Translations under genes and position numbers: made by a program
Shown here: positions 21,660-33,512 of the stretch, piece after piece
Layout of the letters: each line of letters starts with the position of its first letter
How positions within the stretch are numbered: the first letter of the stretch is position 1
The notes under the pieces: generated by a model
Told to the model about the DNA's origin: nothing
Databases searched by the model: none
What the model saw: only the letters and a program-made list of their open reading frames with translations
Origin: Dipteronia dyeriana
Lineage: Eukaryota > Streptophyta > Magnoliopsida > Sapindales > Sapindaceae
DNA: 64,000 nucleotides
Assembly (NCBI GenBank): GCA_032871835.1
Contig: CM065301.1
Location: 15,889,291 to 15,953,290, forward strand
Direction of reading: 5' to 3'

Positions 21660-22315
21660 TAGGGGTGGACATGGTTCGGTTCAGTTCGGTTCGGTTTTTG
21701 ACCGAAACCGTATTGAACCGACATATATTCGGTTTTTAAAAATGTGAATCGGTTTGAATCTTTTTGAACCTGAAAACCGAATTGAACCGAACACCTTTAT
21801 CTCCATTCGGTTCAATTTGGTTTTAAGCTTATTGGGCTTTAAAGGTTTTTTAATATGTTTTTCAATTTTTTGGGCTTTTAGGTTGCATTTTTGGCATTTA
21901 TGGTTAAAATTTTTAAATAAAACATAATATGTAAAAGTAATTTAAACGAAATACAACCCAATTTTGAATCCAAATCTAAAATTTCAATCATATTCGATCT
22001 ACATACTCGATCAAAAAATAATATCATCATAACTTCTATAAATAGATATACAAAAATGTACTATATAATGTAGTCCAAAAATAAAGCATCATCAACAAAC
22101 AATCCATAATAAAATTGAACCTTACAAAATAATTAATTAAGACAATTCAGTTTATTCGTTCGGTTTGGTTTTGTATGTCCAAAACTGAAACCGAACAGAA
22201 TTCAATTCGGTTTTCAAGTTTCAAATCGGTTTAAACCGAACAAAAGCTATGAACCGAACCAAATACTCTTTTTCCTGTTCGGTTCAATTTGGTTTCGGTT
22301 TTTATGTCCATCCAT
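21660..22315. mobile_element. 656-bp TIR element with GGTTCGGTT ends
   Basis: The left end AGGGGTGGACATGGTTCGGT and the inverted right end ATGGATGGACATAAAAACCG are imperfect terminal repeats. The flanks share TCTAAAT (left GTCTAAATT, right ATCTAAATA), a decayed 9-bp target duplication. It resembles the element at 20959-21275 in its GGTTCGGTT subterminal repeats but has an AT-rich, non-coding centre. Confidence 0.68.
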
Positions 22316-22325
22316 AATCTAAATA

Positions 22326-24399
22326 GAAGAGTAATACATATATACCTAAAATCACAACTTTTCCATCCCAATATATATGGCAGCTGATGTGTCAATTTGT
22401 AAATGGATACAAGGATAACTGAGATAAATCATTATTAATATGTATTCACTCATAAGTTGACAATTCAATTGTCACATGTATTGTGATAGAATGTTTGTGA
22501 TATTAGGTGTGGTATATACCATTACTTGAATCATTACCAAACTTTATGTAGTGATGTCAAAATATTTTTCCAAAAAAAAAGTACTGTTATTAAAATACGG
22601 TAGTCCTATAAAACAACATTTGAACAGAATAATGGAAATGGGTTATTAGGACAATGCTAGACCTAAATTGGAAATCAATATCTTAACATTACATATTCAC
22701 CATCCAAAACTTTTCAGTACTGGCATTTTTTGTTGTTGTTGAAAGAAATGCATTTTCATTTTACTGGTAATCCATTAAAGTATATTGTTGACACATTTAA
22801 CCTTCATTTAGAATTTGTGTATATTAACCAGAGGATGCTAGAGTTTTAAGAGCCTCTAGAATCATATCGATTTGCCCCTATTTTAGGAACATATGCTTAT
22901 AACTTTTTTTTTTCTTCTGTTTTTCCAATAAATTTTCAATAATATTGCCATTCTTATCGCTTCATAATTCACATTATTCTTTTAAGAGTGGGTTGTTCTT
23001 GTAAATATATACTACCTTATTACTTCGGTAAGGTTATAATATTTTTTTTAATACAATAAATTGTTGACTTGTTGGGATCAAATAGTATAGCTGGAATCAA
23101 GATCTGATATATTACCATAACGAGAGATATTTACTCCCACAACATTAAAAAAAAAAAATCTCTCCCGTTAAATGGCTTGGTAGATACATTAACTATTACT
23201 ATTTGTGCTAAGAGATGATGTGTATTAATTCATGATGGTTATCAACCTATAACAATTGAATTGTATGAAAATACGAACAAAAAATGAAAAGGAAGAAGAG
23301 AAAAATAGTATGTGAAACTTCTAATATATTTTAATAATTACAAATAAAATATAAAAATCTATTTGATTAAAAGATTCCATATAAGACATGACATGTCTGT
23401 TAACTAAATACAAATGTACATGTGATGTGAGTCGACATATTAGAATTTCATTAATATTATTATCAAAATGACTAATTTTAATCATAGCCAGATATGATTG
23501 TTTATTTGTTGATTAAATTTGTTTTTGCTATTATAATTGGCGTATGCATCCTTTTAGAATTTAAAGAAATGCTCACTTATCTTTTGTGTATTTTATGTGT
23601 ATATCCAAATGAATTATAAAAGCTATTTTTTCTACGCCAAATTATGGAAGAATATCTTTGATTACCCCAAATAAACGAAAGATAAGATAAACAATAAAAC
23701 AAAATTACATAAACCTATTTTCGCCTCTAGAAATGGAAACATTCTATACTTTCTAAAAGGGTAACAGTGGAAGAAACTCGACACATGTAAAGTGCATCCT
23801 CATAAAATAACAAATAGGAATCGACCACGTAATCAAGAAGAGATGATTTCTCAAATGAGGCCACGACCATAGCTTTTTTCTTTTTTCCAAAATAATAATA
23901 ATTAATATATGTGTAAAAAAATGTGATGAAAGGGAGACCAGGCGTTATGGAAAGAGAGCATATGGTTCTGTCCACAACGAAATATTTAATTATTATTTAA
24001 CGCAATAAGCCAAACATTATTGTATGAGATACCCACTTGCCATATTAGAAACAAAAATAGGAAATGGACAAATTATATTGGATATATAGCTAGCAGGACA
24101 CCCTTTTAACTTATTTTTCAATTTATTCATTTTTATCATCCCTTGTATATCATCTTGTATATCATATTAACATGTGATTTTGAGATTTTCATCGTCTCCT
24201 AATATAGTTTGGTGATGAAGGACGTAAGCCGGTAATGTTACGGGGTAGTGTAGAAGCTAACTTCATCAAATTTAAAAGATATGGGGACAATTGAAAAGCT
24301 GATAAAATTTTAAAAGAAAAATGTTAATAACAAAAAAAAGGTAACATTTAAATAAACCTTTAAAAAAACAATTGTAGAGTTAAGTTTTCTCCACTGGTC
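22326..24399. other. AT-rich intergenic DNA with a decayed SINE fragment
   Basis: No gene found. The stretch at about 23040-23235 (TTGTTGGGATCAAATAGTAT, then GATATTTACTCCCACAAC, then CTAAGAGATGATGTG) is related to the SINE at 21365-21590 but interrupted and decayed. The 82-residue minus-strand open frame at 23727-23975 has no recognisable features. Confidence 0.4.
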
Positions 24400-24404
24400 A
24401 CAAG

Positions 24405-25214
24405 TGTTAGGTTTGACTTGTATTTTCAAGTGAACCCAATGTTAACCAAACAAGACTCAATTAATGTTGAGTTTTCTGGGGACGTGAGATAGCGTTTGAA
24501 AGTTGAAGATGGTGTTTGAGGGAGGTTTGAAGACTGAAAAAACAGATGAAAATAGGAAATGTGTTTTTCTTCTGGAAGTTCTTGTGCTAATCAGATTCAG
24601 AAAATCCTGTAATTAAAAGAAAATGATTTCTTTTAAACAAGAAGACTTGTCATAAATAGAAAATAGTATTTATATAGAACAAGTAATTATTGTACGTTTA
24701 GGAGTAGGATTTCCTCTTATATTAATCTCCCTGTAACTAGTATAAATAGACTTTGTATCTATGTTATTTTGTGTGTAGAGCAAAAAGAACACCATGTAAC
24801 ATTAGAGAGTGGAGAGATCCGGGTGATAGACCCGTGGGAATATCCGGGGAGGGATTAAATGGAATATCAGTGGATCAAGTAAGAGATCCATGGGTGATAT
24901 TCAGGGGAGACCTAATGGATATTGTGGGGTTCTTGGTGAGAATCTTGTGAGCGTGGTTTGGGGTTTGGGGTTTGGGTGTGAGAGAGAATCCTGAAATATA
25001 TGGTTGTAACAATTTATCATATAGTAGAATTTTCTCTGTCGTTCTGACAGTCCGTAGTTTTTTACCCGATTTGGCTTTTCCACGTATATTTTGTGTTGTG
25101 ATTGGTTTATTTTCTCTCATCTATTTTTCTGCTATTAACGTTATTATTTGCTATGAGTTATGGACATATATTAGGCATGACAATTCTGCGATCATCGATC
25201 AAAAATCTCCAACA
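24405..25214 (+). repeat. LTR 1 of tandem LTR element
   Basis: 810 bp, beginning TGTTAGGTTTGACTTG and ending TCTCCAACA. It contains CTAGTATAAATAGA, a good TATA box (24741-24748), about 335 bp from the start. It differs from LTR 2 chiefly by having the original sequence where LTR 2 has a palindrome. Confidence 0.88.
24741..24748 (+). promoter_or_regulatory. TATA box in LTR 1
   Basis: TATAAATA, conserved at 26342-26349 in LTR 2 and 27942-27949 in LTR 3. The LTR 3 copy points towards the neighbouring copia element at 28644. Confidence 0.6.
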
Positions 25215-25474
25215 ATTGGTAAAAGAGCCTTGGTTCGACGATGACGTTTTTTCAAGTCTTTACGGGAGATCGTATAGAAGACTTGGTGATATTGGGATGA
25301 TGATGATGATGGTTGCCTAGTACGGTTTAGCAAAGGAGATACATCTTGAAAGTGGTTTCGAACTCGGTGGGTTTGATGAAAAGAAAATAGAGATGGAGGA
25401 GAATATATATATTTTTTGGGCTTATAGTGGCAGGTACAAGTCATGGAGATCCAATATGGGTTACACAAGGCGCT

Positions 25475-25479
<5 letters not shown>

Positions 25480-25539
<60 letters not shown>
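25480..25539. repeat. (AT)n microsatellite in first internal region
   Basis: About 30 AT dinucleotides. The same site in the second internal region (27074-27112) has about 19, so the tract has changed length since the duplication. Confidence 0.95.
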
Positions 25540-25544
<5 letters not shown>

Positions 25545-26034
25545 GAATGCTCGAAGTCTTTGGTGATGGTGTGGGGCTTAATCGGTAAATCAATCCCCGT
25601 TCTAGTAGCAAGTCTTTCACCAGGTATGTGATGCAAGGACGAAAGGTCTTTCATAGGATTGAGTTATGCAAGGATATATTTATCATTTTGACAGTTTTCA
25701 CCACTGGCCATGGAATAAGATATGTTGCTGCTAGTGATCCATAATTATGCATAAGGCATTGGTCAGAAAATGATGCATAGTGTATGGTGGACAAGGATGT
25801 CGATGACTGGTGAATTCCCTGGTAATTTGACGTCAGGAGTTGCACCACAATTTCAGCAGGTTATTTTTCGACATGGTGCTGGAACAATGAACACAAAGCA
25901 AAAGGAAGAAAAAAAAAATCTTAGGATGGTTCGTTTCTAAGTGGTTATACCTTGTGGTGGGGTATGTTGATTCGTGGTGATAAGAATCGTGGCTGTGGAC
26001 AAAAGTCTTGAGAATTCAAGCCAAATAGAAGAAT

Positions 26035-26808
26035 TGTTAGGTTTGAATCGTATTCTTAAGTGAACCCAATGTTAACCAAACAAAACTCAACTGATGTGGA
26101 GTTTTCTAGGGACGTGGGATAACGTTTGAAAGTTTAAGATGTTGTTTGAGGGAGGTTTGAAGACTGAAAAAATAGATGAAAATAGGAAAGGTGTTTTTCT
26201 TCTGGAAGTTCTTGTGCTAATCAAATTAGGAAAATCCTGTACTTAAAAGAAAATGATTTCTTTTAAACAAGAAAACTAGTTATAGGGAGATTAATATAAG
26301 AGGAGTAGGATTTCCTCTTATATTAATCTCCCTGTAACTAGTATAAATAGACCTTATATCTAGGCTATTTTGTGTGTAGAGCAAAAAGAACACCATGTAA
26401 CATTAGAGAGTGGAGAGATCCGGGTGAGAGACCCGTGGGAATATCCGGGGAGGGATCAAATGGAATATCAGTGGATCAAGTAAGAGATCCGTGTGTGATA
26501 TTCAGGGGAGACCTAAGGGATATTGTGGGGTTCTTGGTGAGGATCTTGTGAGCGTGGTTTGGGGTTTGGGTGTGAGAGAGAATCCTGAAATATATGGTTG
26601 TAATAATTTATCATATAGTAGAATTTTCTCTGTCGTTCTGACAGCCCGTGGTTTTTTACCCGATTTGGGTTTTTCACGTATATCTTGTGTTGTGATTGAT
26701 TTATTTTTTCTCATCTATTTTTCTTCTATTAACGTTATTAATTGCGATGAGTTATGGGCATATATTAGGCATGACAATTCCACGATCATCGATCCAAAAT
26801 CTCCAACA
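26035..26808 (+). repeat. LTR 2 (shared middle LTR)
   Basis: 774 bp, serving both flanking internal regions. A segment of about 65 bp present in LTR 1 and LTR 3 (from AAGAAGACTTGTCATAAATA up to the GGAGTAGGATTTCC block) is replaced by a shorter inverted copy of downstream sequence, forming the palindrome 26276-26341. Confidence 0.88.
26276..26341. repeat. 29-bp palindrome with 8-nt loop in LTR 2
   Basis: The left arm, 26276-26304 (starting CTAGTTATAGGGAGATTAAT), is the reverse complement of the right arm, 26313-26341, with one mismatch. LTR 1 and LTR 3 have only the right arm, so the left arm was made by copying it in inverted orientation. Confidence 0.92.
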
Positions 26809-26809
26809 A

Positions 26810-26823
26810 TTGGTATCAGAGCC
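26810..26823 (+). promoter_or_regulatory. Primer-binding site, second internal region
   Basis: TTGGTATCAGAGCC directly after LTR 2 is complementary to the 3' end of plant initiator-Met tRNA. The equivalent after LTR 1 (25216-25229) has mutated to TTGGTAAAAGAGCC. Confidence 0.8.
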
Positions 26824-27068
26824 TTGGTTCGACGATGACGTTTTTTCAAGTCTTTACGGGAGATCGTATGGAAGACTTGGTGGTATTGGGATGATGATCA
26901 TGGTTGCCTAGTATGGTTTAGAAAAGGAGATACGTCTTGCAAGTGGTTTCGAACTCGGTGGGTTTGATGAAAAGAAAATAGAGATGAAGGAGAATTTTTT
27001 CTTTTTTTTTTGGGCTTGTGGTGGCAGATACAAGTCATAGAGATCCAATATGGGTTACACAAGTCGCT

Positions 27069-27114
<46 letters not shown>

Positions 27115-27593
27115 AACGCTCGAAGTCTCTAGTGATGATGTGGGGATTATCCGGTAAAGCACTCTCCCCGTTCTAGTAGCAAGTCTTTCACCAGGTATGT
27201 GATGCAAGGACAGAAGGTCTTTCACATGATTGGGTGATGCAAGGATATATTTATCCTTTTAGCAGTTTTCCCCACTGGCCATGAAAGAAGATATGTTACT
27301 GCTAGTGGTCTATAATTGTGCACAAGGCATTGATCAGATAGTGATGCAAGGTGTATGGTGGACAAGGATGTCGATGGCTGGCGAACTCCCTGGTAATCTG
27401 ACGTGAGGAGTTGCACCACAATTTCAGCAGGTTATTTTTTGACATGGTGCCGAAACAACGAACACAAAGCAAAATGAAGAAAAAAAAAATCTTAGGATGA
27501 TTCGTTCCTAAGTGGTTATACATTGTGGTGGGGTATGTTAATTCTTAGTGATGAGAATTGTGGCTGTGGACAAAGGTCTTGAGAATTCAAGCC

Positions 27594-27605
27594 AAAAAGG
27601 AGAAT
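27594..27605 (+). promoter_or_regulatory. Polypurine tract before LTR 3
   Basis: AAAAAGGAGAAT immediately precedes TGTTAGG of LTR 3. The tract before LTR 2 is altered (AAATAGAAGAAT). Confidence 0.7.
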
Positions 27606-28409
27606 TGTTAGGTTTAACTTGTATTCTCAAGTGAACCCAGTGTTAACCAAACAAGACTAAACTGATGTGAAGTTTTCTAGGGACGTGGGATAACGTTTGG
27701 AAGTTGAAGATGGTGTTTGAGGGAGGTTTGAAGACTGAAAAAACAGATGAAAATATGAAATGTGTTTTTCTTCTGGAAGTTCTTGTGCTAATCAGATTAG
27801 GAAAGTCCTGTACTTAAAAGAAAATGATTTCTTTTAAACAAGAAGACTTGTCATAAATAGAAAATAGTATTTATATGGAACAAGTAATTATTGTATGTTT
27901 AAGAGTAGGATTTCCTCTTATATTAAACACCCTGTAACTAGTATAAATAGACATTGTATCTAGGTTATTTTGTGTGTGGAGCAAAAAGAACACCATGTAA
28001 CATTAGAGAGTGGAGAGATCCGGGTGAGAGACCCGTGGGAATATCCGGGGAGGGATCAAATGGAATATCAGTGGATTAAGTAAGAGATCCGTGGGTGATA
28101 TTCAGGGGAGATCTAAGAGATATTGTGGGGTTCTGTGTGAGGAACTTGTGAGCGTGGTTTAGAGTTTGGGTGTGAGAGAGAATCCCGAAATATATGGTTG
28201 TAACAATTTATCATATAGTATAATTTTCTTTGTTGTCCTGACAGCCCGTGGTTTTTTACCCTACTTGGGTTTTCCACGTATATCTTGTGTTGTGATTGGT
28301 TTAATTTCTCTCATCTATTTTTTCTGCTATTAACGTTATTAATTGCTATAAGTTATGGACATATATTAGGCATGACAATTCCGCGATCATCGATCTAAAA
28401 TCTCCAACA
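27606..28409 (+). repeat. LTR 3 of tandem LTR element
   Basis: 804 bp, followed directly by the target duplication ACAAG. It keeps the ancestral sequence at the site where LTR 2 has its palindrome. The 230 bp from here to the copia element at 28644 hold nothing recognisable. Confidence 0.88.
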
Positions 28410-28643
28410 ACAAGTTCAAGTTGTTGTTACCATAAATTTAAGTTGTTGCTACCACAATTGGAAATTAAAAAAAATATATGTGATTTTCAATCCATCTCAA
28501 ATGATTTTCATTAACCATCTCTTATCAATTAATAAAAGTATTTTTTTTTTCTATTCAAGCATCTATTATATAAGTCTAATTCAATTAGAATTGGTTTAAA
28601 TCAAACTTGATTTGTGATTTGGAAATGATATTCTAAAAGTGAG

Positions 28644-29147
28644 TGTGAAGACTATATCAGATACAGAGAAACCTCTCAAACCAGAATCTTATCTTGCTTC
28701 TAGAAGAACAAATGAAATAGTTGGTAGCTCGAGTTTTACTACTTTGTGTGCTACAACAGGGAAGCTTGAAGAATGGATCCCTGAGTCTGGTAATCAATCA
28801 AGGTTCAAAGATTACAATTGTGATTGAAATATGTGTAACTAACTTGCTGACTTGGCAAGTTTTCTAGAAGCATTTCTGGCGGGAAAGCACAGCACACAGA
28901 AGGTGCTGTTGTAGAGTTAGTTATGATTCCTTGAAAATTAGGAAATTAGTTTTTCTGAGAGGTTGACCTTCATATATATATTTGGAACTAGACTTGTAAT
29001 GTTAATTAATGAAAAGTAGAGCAATTGTTTATCAAATATAAAAACTCTATTAACAGTTTTCTCTTCATCTCAAGTTCTTTATTTTCTCACTACTTTAGTC
29101 TTTTCAACAAACACTTGGTGTTCAATATTTTACTCCACAATTTCACA
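28644..29147 (+). repeat. 5' LTR of Ty1/copia element
   Basis: 504 bp, TGTGAAGACTATATC to ATTTCACA. It shares the block TTTCTAGAAGCATTTCTGGC with the 3' LTR. Confidence 0.95.
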
Positions 29148-29159
29148 TGGTATCAGAGC
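29148..29159 (+). promoter_or_regulatory. Primer-binding site of copia element
   Basis: TGGTATCAGAGC directly abuts the 5' LTR and matches the initiator-Met tRNA 3' end. Confidence 0.88.
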
Positions 29160-29171
29160 TATTTGTGACCA

Positions 29172-30236
29172 ATGTCAATGGCTACTGATTCAGTTGATTC
29201 TTCAGCCGATCGACATGGCTCCTATCATCCTTTAGATAACTCAAAAATGGATTTCACTTCTCTTGCAAAAACTCTAAATCTGAGTCTTCCAATTAAGCTT
29301 GATCATAACAATTTTGTTCACTGGAAAGCACAAGTGCTTGCTGCAATCAAAGCCTTAGAACTTCAAGAGATCATTGATGGTTCTCTACCTGAACCTCCAA
29401 AGTTTGTTGAAATCATCTCACCTAATGGAGTTGACAAATAATTGGTGAAAAATAGTGAATATTCAACCTGGAAAAGGTCGGACCAGCTTCTTCTCTGCTG
29501 GCTCTATTCAACCTTGAGTGAAAAGATAATCGGAGAGGTAACTACTTGTACTTCTTCTAAGCACGTTTGGGACACTTTGCAAGTCCTTTTCACATATCAA
29601 TCTATGGGGAAAGTTCTTCAACTTTGTCATCAGTTGCAAAGTATCAAAAAATGATCAATAAGTGTTGTTGATTTTGCACGAAAAATCAAAGAAATTGGAG
29701 ATGGCCTAGTTGCAATAGGTTAAATAGTCACTGAAAGTGACCTGCTAGGTTGTTCGTTAAATGGTCTTGGGTGTGAATATGACTCTGTGGCTTCTATGAT
29801 TACACCACAAAGAAACACTATGAAGTTTCAGGAGGCTTAATATTTGTTGTTGCTTTATGAACAATGTATTGAGCATTTTAATACAAATTCTCAACTTGAT
29901 ATATCCATTTTGTTTGCAAATTTTGCTTCTCATGGTGTGAATGATAAGAAAAATAGTGGAAACAACTACAACAATCGAGGAGGAAATGCTAGAGGAAGAG
30001 GCAAATGTCGAAATGGAGACCGTTATAATCAAAGGCTGATGTGCCAAGTCTGTAACAAGACTGGTCACATGGCTCTTCAGTGTTACTGTCGCTTTGATCA
30101 ATCCATTCAGTATCAACCAAGTTCAGGTTCAAATGGTCAGGGTTCTAACAGTGGTAATATTGGTAATGGAAACAGTGGTGGAAATAATCAGTTTGCTAAA
30201 CAGGTCAACTTTCATCAAGCCTCCTCCTCACAATAA
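29172..30236 (+). pseudogene. gag: gag of Ty1/copia element, broken
   Basis: The Met at 29172 starts a gag of the copia type: KLDHNNFVHWKAQVLAAIKA, then YSTWKRSDQLLLCWLYSTL, then FTYQSMGKVLQLCHQLQSI. These match the UBN2 / retrotransposon gag domain. A CCHC zinc knuckle (CQVCNKTGHMALQC) lies near 30041-30082, inside an Asn/Gly-rich tail. In-frame stops occur at about 29439, 29652, 29720 and 29838, so no full product is possible. The gag would form the particle shell and bind RNA. Confidence 0.88.
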
Positions 30237-33200
30237 GATACTCCAGAGACTATTTTGGATCCATTTTGGTACGTTGATAACGGTGCTACAAATCATGTGA
30301 CATCAGATCTTAACAATCTTGCTCAACGTTCAGAATACAAAGGTAAAGAACACTTAACTGTTGGTAATGGAAATAAATTGTCAATATTGCATATAGGTAG
30401 CTCAGTTGTGTAGTCACAAACACAACCACACATACCATTGTTCTTAAATTAGATTTTACATGTACCTAGAGTAAGTAAAAATTTATGTAGCATATCTAAA
30501 CTTATCAAAGATAATGACACAATACCTGAATTTTCTGGTGATAATTGTGTGATTAAGGACAAGACTTCGAATAGAGTATTACTTCAAGGGACACTTAAGG
30601 ATGGATTGTATCATATGCATCTCACGAGGAACACTCCAATGAAGTTATGCCTAGAGTTTATGTTTTAGATTTTCAATTAAAGCCTGATGTACAAAATAAA
30701 GCTGCTACTATTGCTTTTACTATTTTGTCTTGTTATGATAAAAACAAATTTGTTGTACATAGCTTTGATAGGTCTGTACCTACTACCTTTATTGCAGTTA
30801 CGATTAGTGCTTTTATATGTGGCATGCTAAGTTGGGACACCCAGCCTTGCCTGTACTTAAAACAGTAATGAAGTCAATGCATATTAGTTCACAATTTTTT
30901 GATATCTAAAGATGTACCTCTTGTAAAATTGGGAAACTTTACAGATTGCCCTTTCAAAGACATCAAATTGGTGCCAAGATGCCTCTTGAATTAGTTTTAT
31001 TTGACATATGGGGGCAAGCTCCCATTGCTTCTCCAGAAGGATACAAGTACTACATATTGTTTATTGACTCGTTTAGTCGTTTCACTTGGCTTTTTTCACT
31101 TAGGGCTAAGTCTGAAGCTTTTCAAACTTTTTTACAGTTTAAAAGTAATGTAGAGCTTACCTTTAATATGAAGATTAAAGCATTACAATCTGATATGGGA
31201 GCTAAGTTTCAAGCTTTTCTTCCTTTCTTCAGACATTATGGTATTACTCATAGGTTCTCTTGTGTATATACCCACCAACAAAATGGAATTCTAGAAAGAA
31301 AACATCGGCATGTTGTAGAAACAGGATTAACTCTTTTTACTCATGCAAGTATGCCTCTCAAATTCTAGCATGATGCTTTTTCGACAGCCACAGTTCTTAT
31401 AAATAATCTTCCTACTTCTGTTTTAAATAACAAATCTCCATATGAAGTTCTTTATCATAAGAAGCCTAATTGTAGTTTTTTAAAGACCTTTGGTTGTGCT
31501 TGTTTTCCCTACTTAAGAAATTCAAATAAACACAAACTAGATTTTCATTCCACTAAATGCTTGTTCATTGGTTATAATGTTGCATCATGGTTGTAGATGT
31601 CTTTCTCCTACTAGTAAAATTTTCATTTCTCGAAATGTTCAGTTCCATGAACTGGAATTTCCTTATAAAATCTTATTTTCTTGTTCTAAATTCATTTGTA
31701 ATCAAGCTAGTAGCTCTCAGTCTTTACCTTTATTTGTGTTTCAATCTTTACCTTCACTGTCCCAGTCAAAAGGTTCCTCTTCTGTTGCAAATAGTCCTCT
31801 CTTAGAGAATCCAATCTTTCCTTTATTTGCTAACACCTTTCTTTCAGAAAACACTGTTAATAGCTCTCTAACTTCTTCTTCACATCAAGCTCTTCCTGTG
31901 CAAAATGTGCATTCTATGCAAACCTGGTCTAAATCAGGTATTTTTAAGCTGAAAGTTTACACTTCTTCTCATGCTATATTTTCAATTATGTTGCAAGAGA
32001 CTGAACCTTCTTGTAAAGGATGCTCTTAGTAATCCCAAGTGGAAAGCAGCAATGCAAAGTGAATATGATGCATTTCTTGCTAATAAGACATGGAAATTGG
32101 TGCCTTTTTCGATTGGTATGAGTGTTGTAGGAAGCAAATGGATATTTAGGATCAAATATATGCAAGATATGTCTGTATTAAAATATAAAGCTAGATTGGT
32201 TACAAAGGGTTTTCATCAAGTGAATGAGGTTGATTTCTTTGATACTTTTAGCTCTATTGTGAAAGCTTTTACGATTCATGTTCTCTTCAAAATAAAAATA
32301 TCTTTTGGTTGGGATATTCAACAACTAGATATTAACAGCACCTTATTAAATGGGGCTCTTCATGAGACAGTATATGTGGTGCAACCATAAGGTTTTGAAA
32401 GCTCAAAGTTTCCTACACATGTCTGTTGTCTAACTAAAGCTCTTTATAGTCTTAAGCAAGCACCACGAGCTTGGTTCCATAAGCTTAAATATGCCTTGAT
32501 GCAGTGGGGTTTTACCAACAGTACCTTTAATGTCTCCTTGTTTATCAAAAGGATTGAGGCTGATGTTGTTTTCTTGCTTGTCTATGTGGATGATATCTTA
32601 ATTATAGGGAGCAAGTCATATCTTGTCTCTGAAGTTATCACTGATTTAAACTCCAAATTTTCTTTAAAATCTCTTGTGGACTACTTTTTGGGATTTGAAG
32701 CATCTCGTAGAAGTGATGGTTTACATCTCACTCAAACAAAATATATGCTAGACTTGTTGAAGAAGACTGGACTTGCTGATTCTAAGCCTGCAACATCTCC
32801 TGCCTGTAGTAGCATCAAGTTGTCACAACATTCTGGTAACACTTTTGAAAATCCTACATTGTATCGTTGCACAATTGGTGTTTTGAAATATCTTGTCAAC
32901 ACAAGGCTTGATATTGCATTAATTGTGAACAGACTGAGTCAGTTTTTGGGCAAGCCAACTGAAGTCCATTGGCAAGCCTGTAAACGAGGACTCAAATACT
33001 TAAAAGGGATTGCTGAGTTTGGATCATGGTTTAAATCTTGTTCTCAGCTCACTCTTATGGTTTATACAGATACAAACTGGGCTGGTTTTATTGATGATAG
33101 GAGATCAACTAGTGGTTGCTCAATTTTCTTGGGTAGCAACTTGATTACTTGGAGCTCTAAAAAACAACATGTGGTGGCTAGGTCTAGTGTTGAGGCCGAA

Positions 33201-33480
33201 TATCGGTCTCTTGCTCAAGCCTCTACTAAAATTATTTGGGTTCAATCTCAACTTCATGAGCTTGGTTTTGCTGTTGCTCGTAGACTAGTTTTATGGTGTG
33301 ACAACCTGTGTTTCATGCTCATTTGAAACACATCAAAATTGATGTTCACTTCTTATGGAGAAAGTGGAAGTTGCTATTTTTGATGTTTGCTATGTTCCTA
33401 CAGAGTTTCAGATTGCTAATATATTCACAAAGAGTCTGAAAGTGGATCGTTTAATTCTTCTTAGGTCCAAGCTGAACTTG
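30237..33480 (+). pseudogene. pol: pol of Ty1/copia element (protease, integrase, RT, RNase H), broken
   Basis: The protease motif YVDNGATNHVT is near 30270, where the usual Asp-Ser-Gly reads Asp-Asn-Gly. The integrase zinc region (WHAKLGHPAL, then CTSCK) is near 30825-30925. The catalytic core shows FDIWGQ near 31000, SDMGAKF near 31190 (SDGG expected) and NGILERK near 31285. Reverse transcriptase runs from KWKAAMQSEYDAF (32038) through DINSTLLNG (32330), KALYSLKQAPRAWF (32437) and YVDD (32583-32594). RNase H shows YTDTNWAG, DRRSTSG and SSVEAEYRSLA (33062-33225). Stops at about 30412, 31368 and 32388 and frameshifts near 31590 and 33315 break the frame. Confidence 0.93.
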
Positions 33481-33499
33481 GTTGCTTCACTAATGTCCA

Positions 33500-33512
33500 G
33501 CTTGAGGGGGAA
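33500..33512 (+). promoter_or_regulatory. Polypurine tract of copia element
   Basis: GCTTGAGGGGGAA immediately precedes the 3' LTR start TGTGAAGAC and is the usual plus-strand priming site. Confidence 0.8.

Larger units (their letters stand above)
24405..28409 (+). mobile_element. Tandem non-autonomous LTR retrotransposon (LTR-internal-LTR-internal-LTR)
   Basis: Three LTRs (24405-25214, 26035-26808, 27606-28409) alternate with two closely related internal regions of 820 and 797 bp. LTRs start TGTTAGGTTT and end TCTCCAACA. The outer flanks carry the perfect 5-bp duplication ACAAG (24400-24404 and 28410-28414). A primer-binding site and polypurine tract are present, but no gag or pol coding sequence, so movement would depend on another element's proteins. 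The class (copia-like or gypsy-like) cannot be set from the sequence; the Met-tRNA primer site is common in both. Confidence 0.88.
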
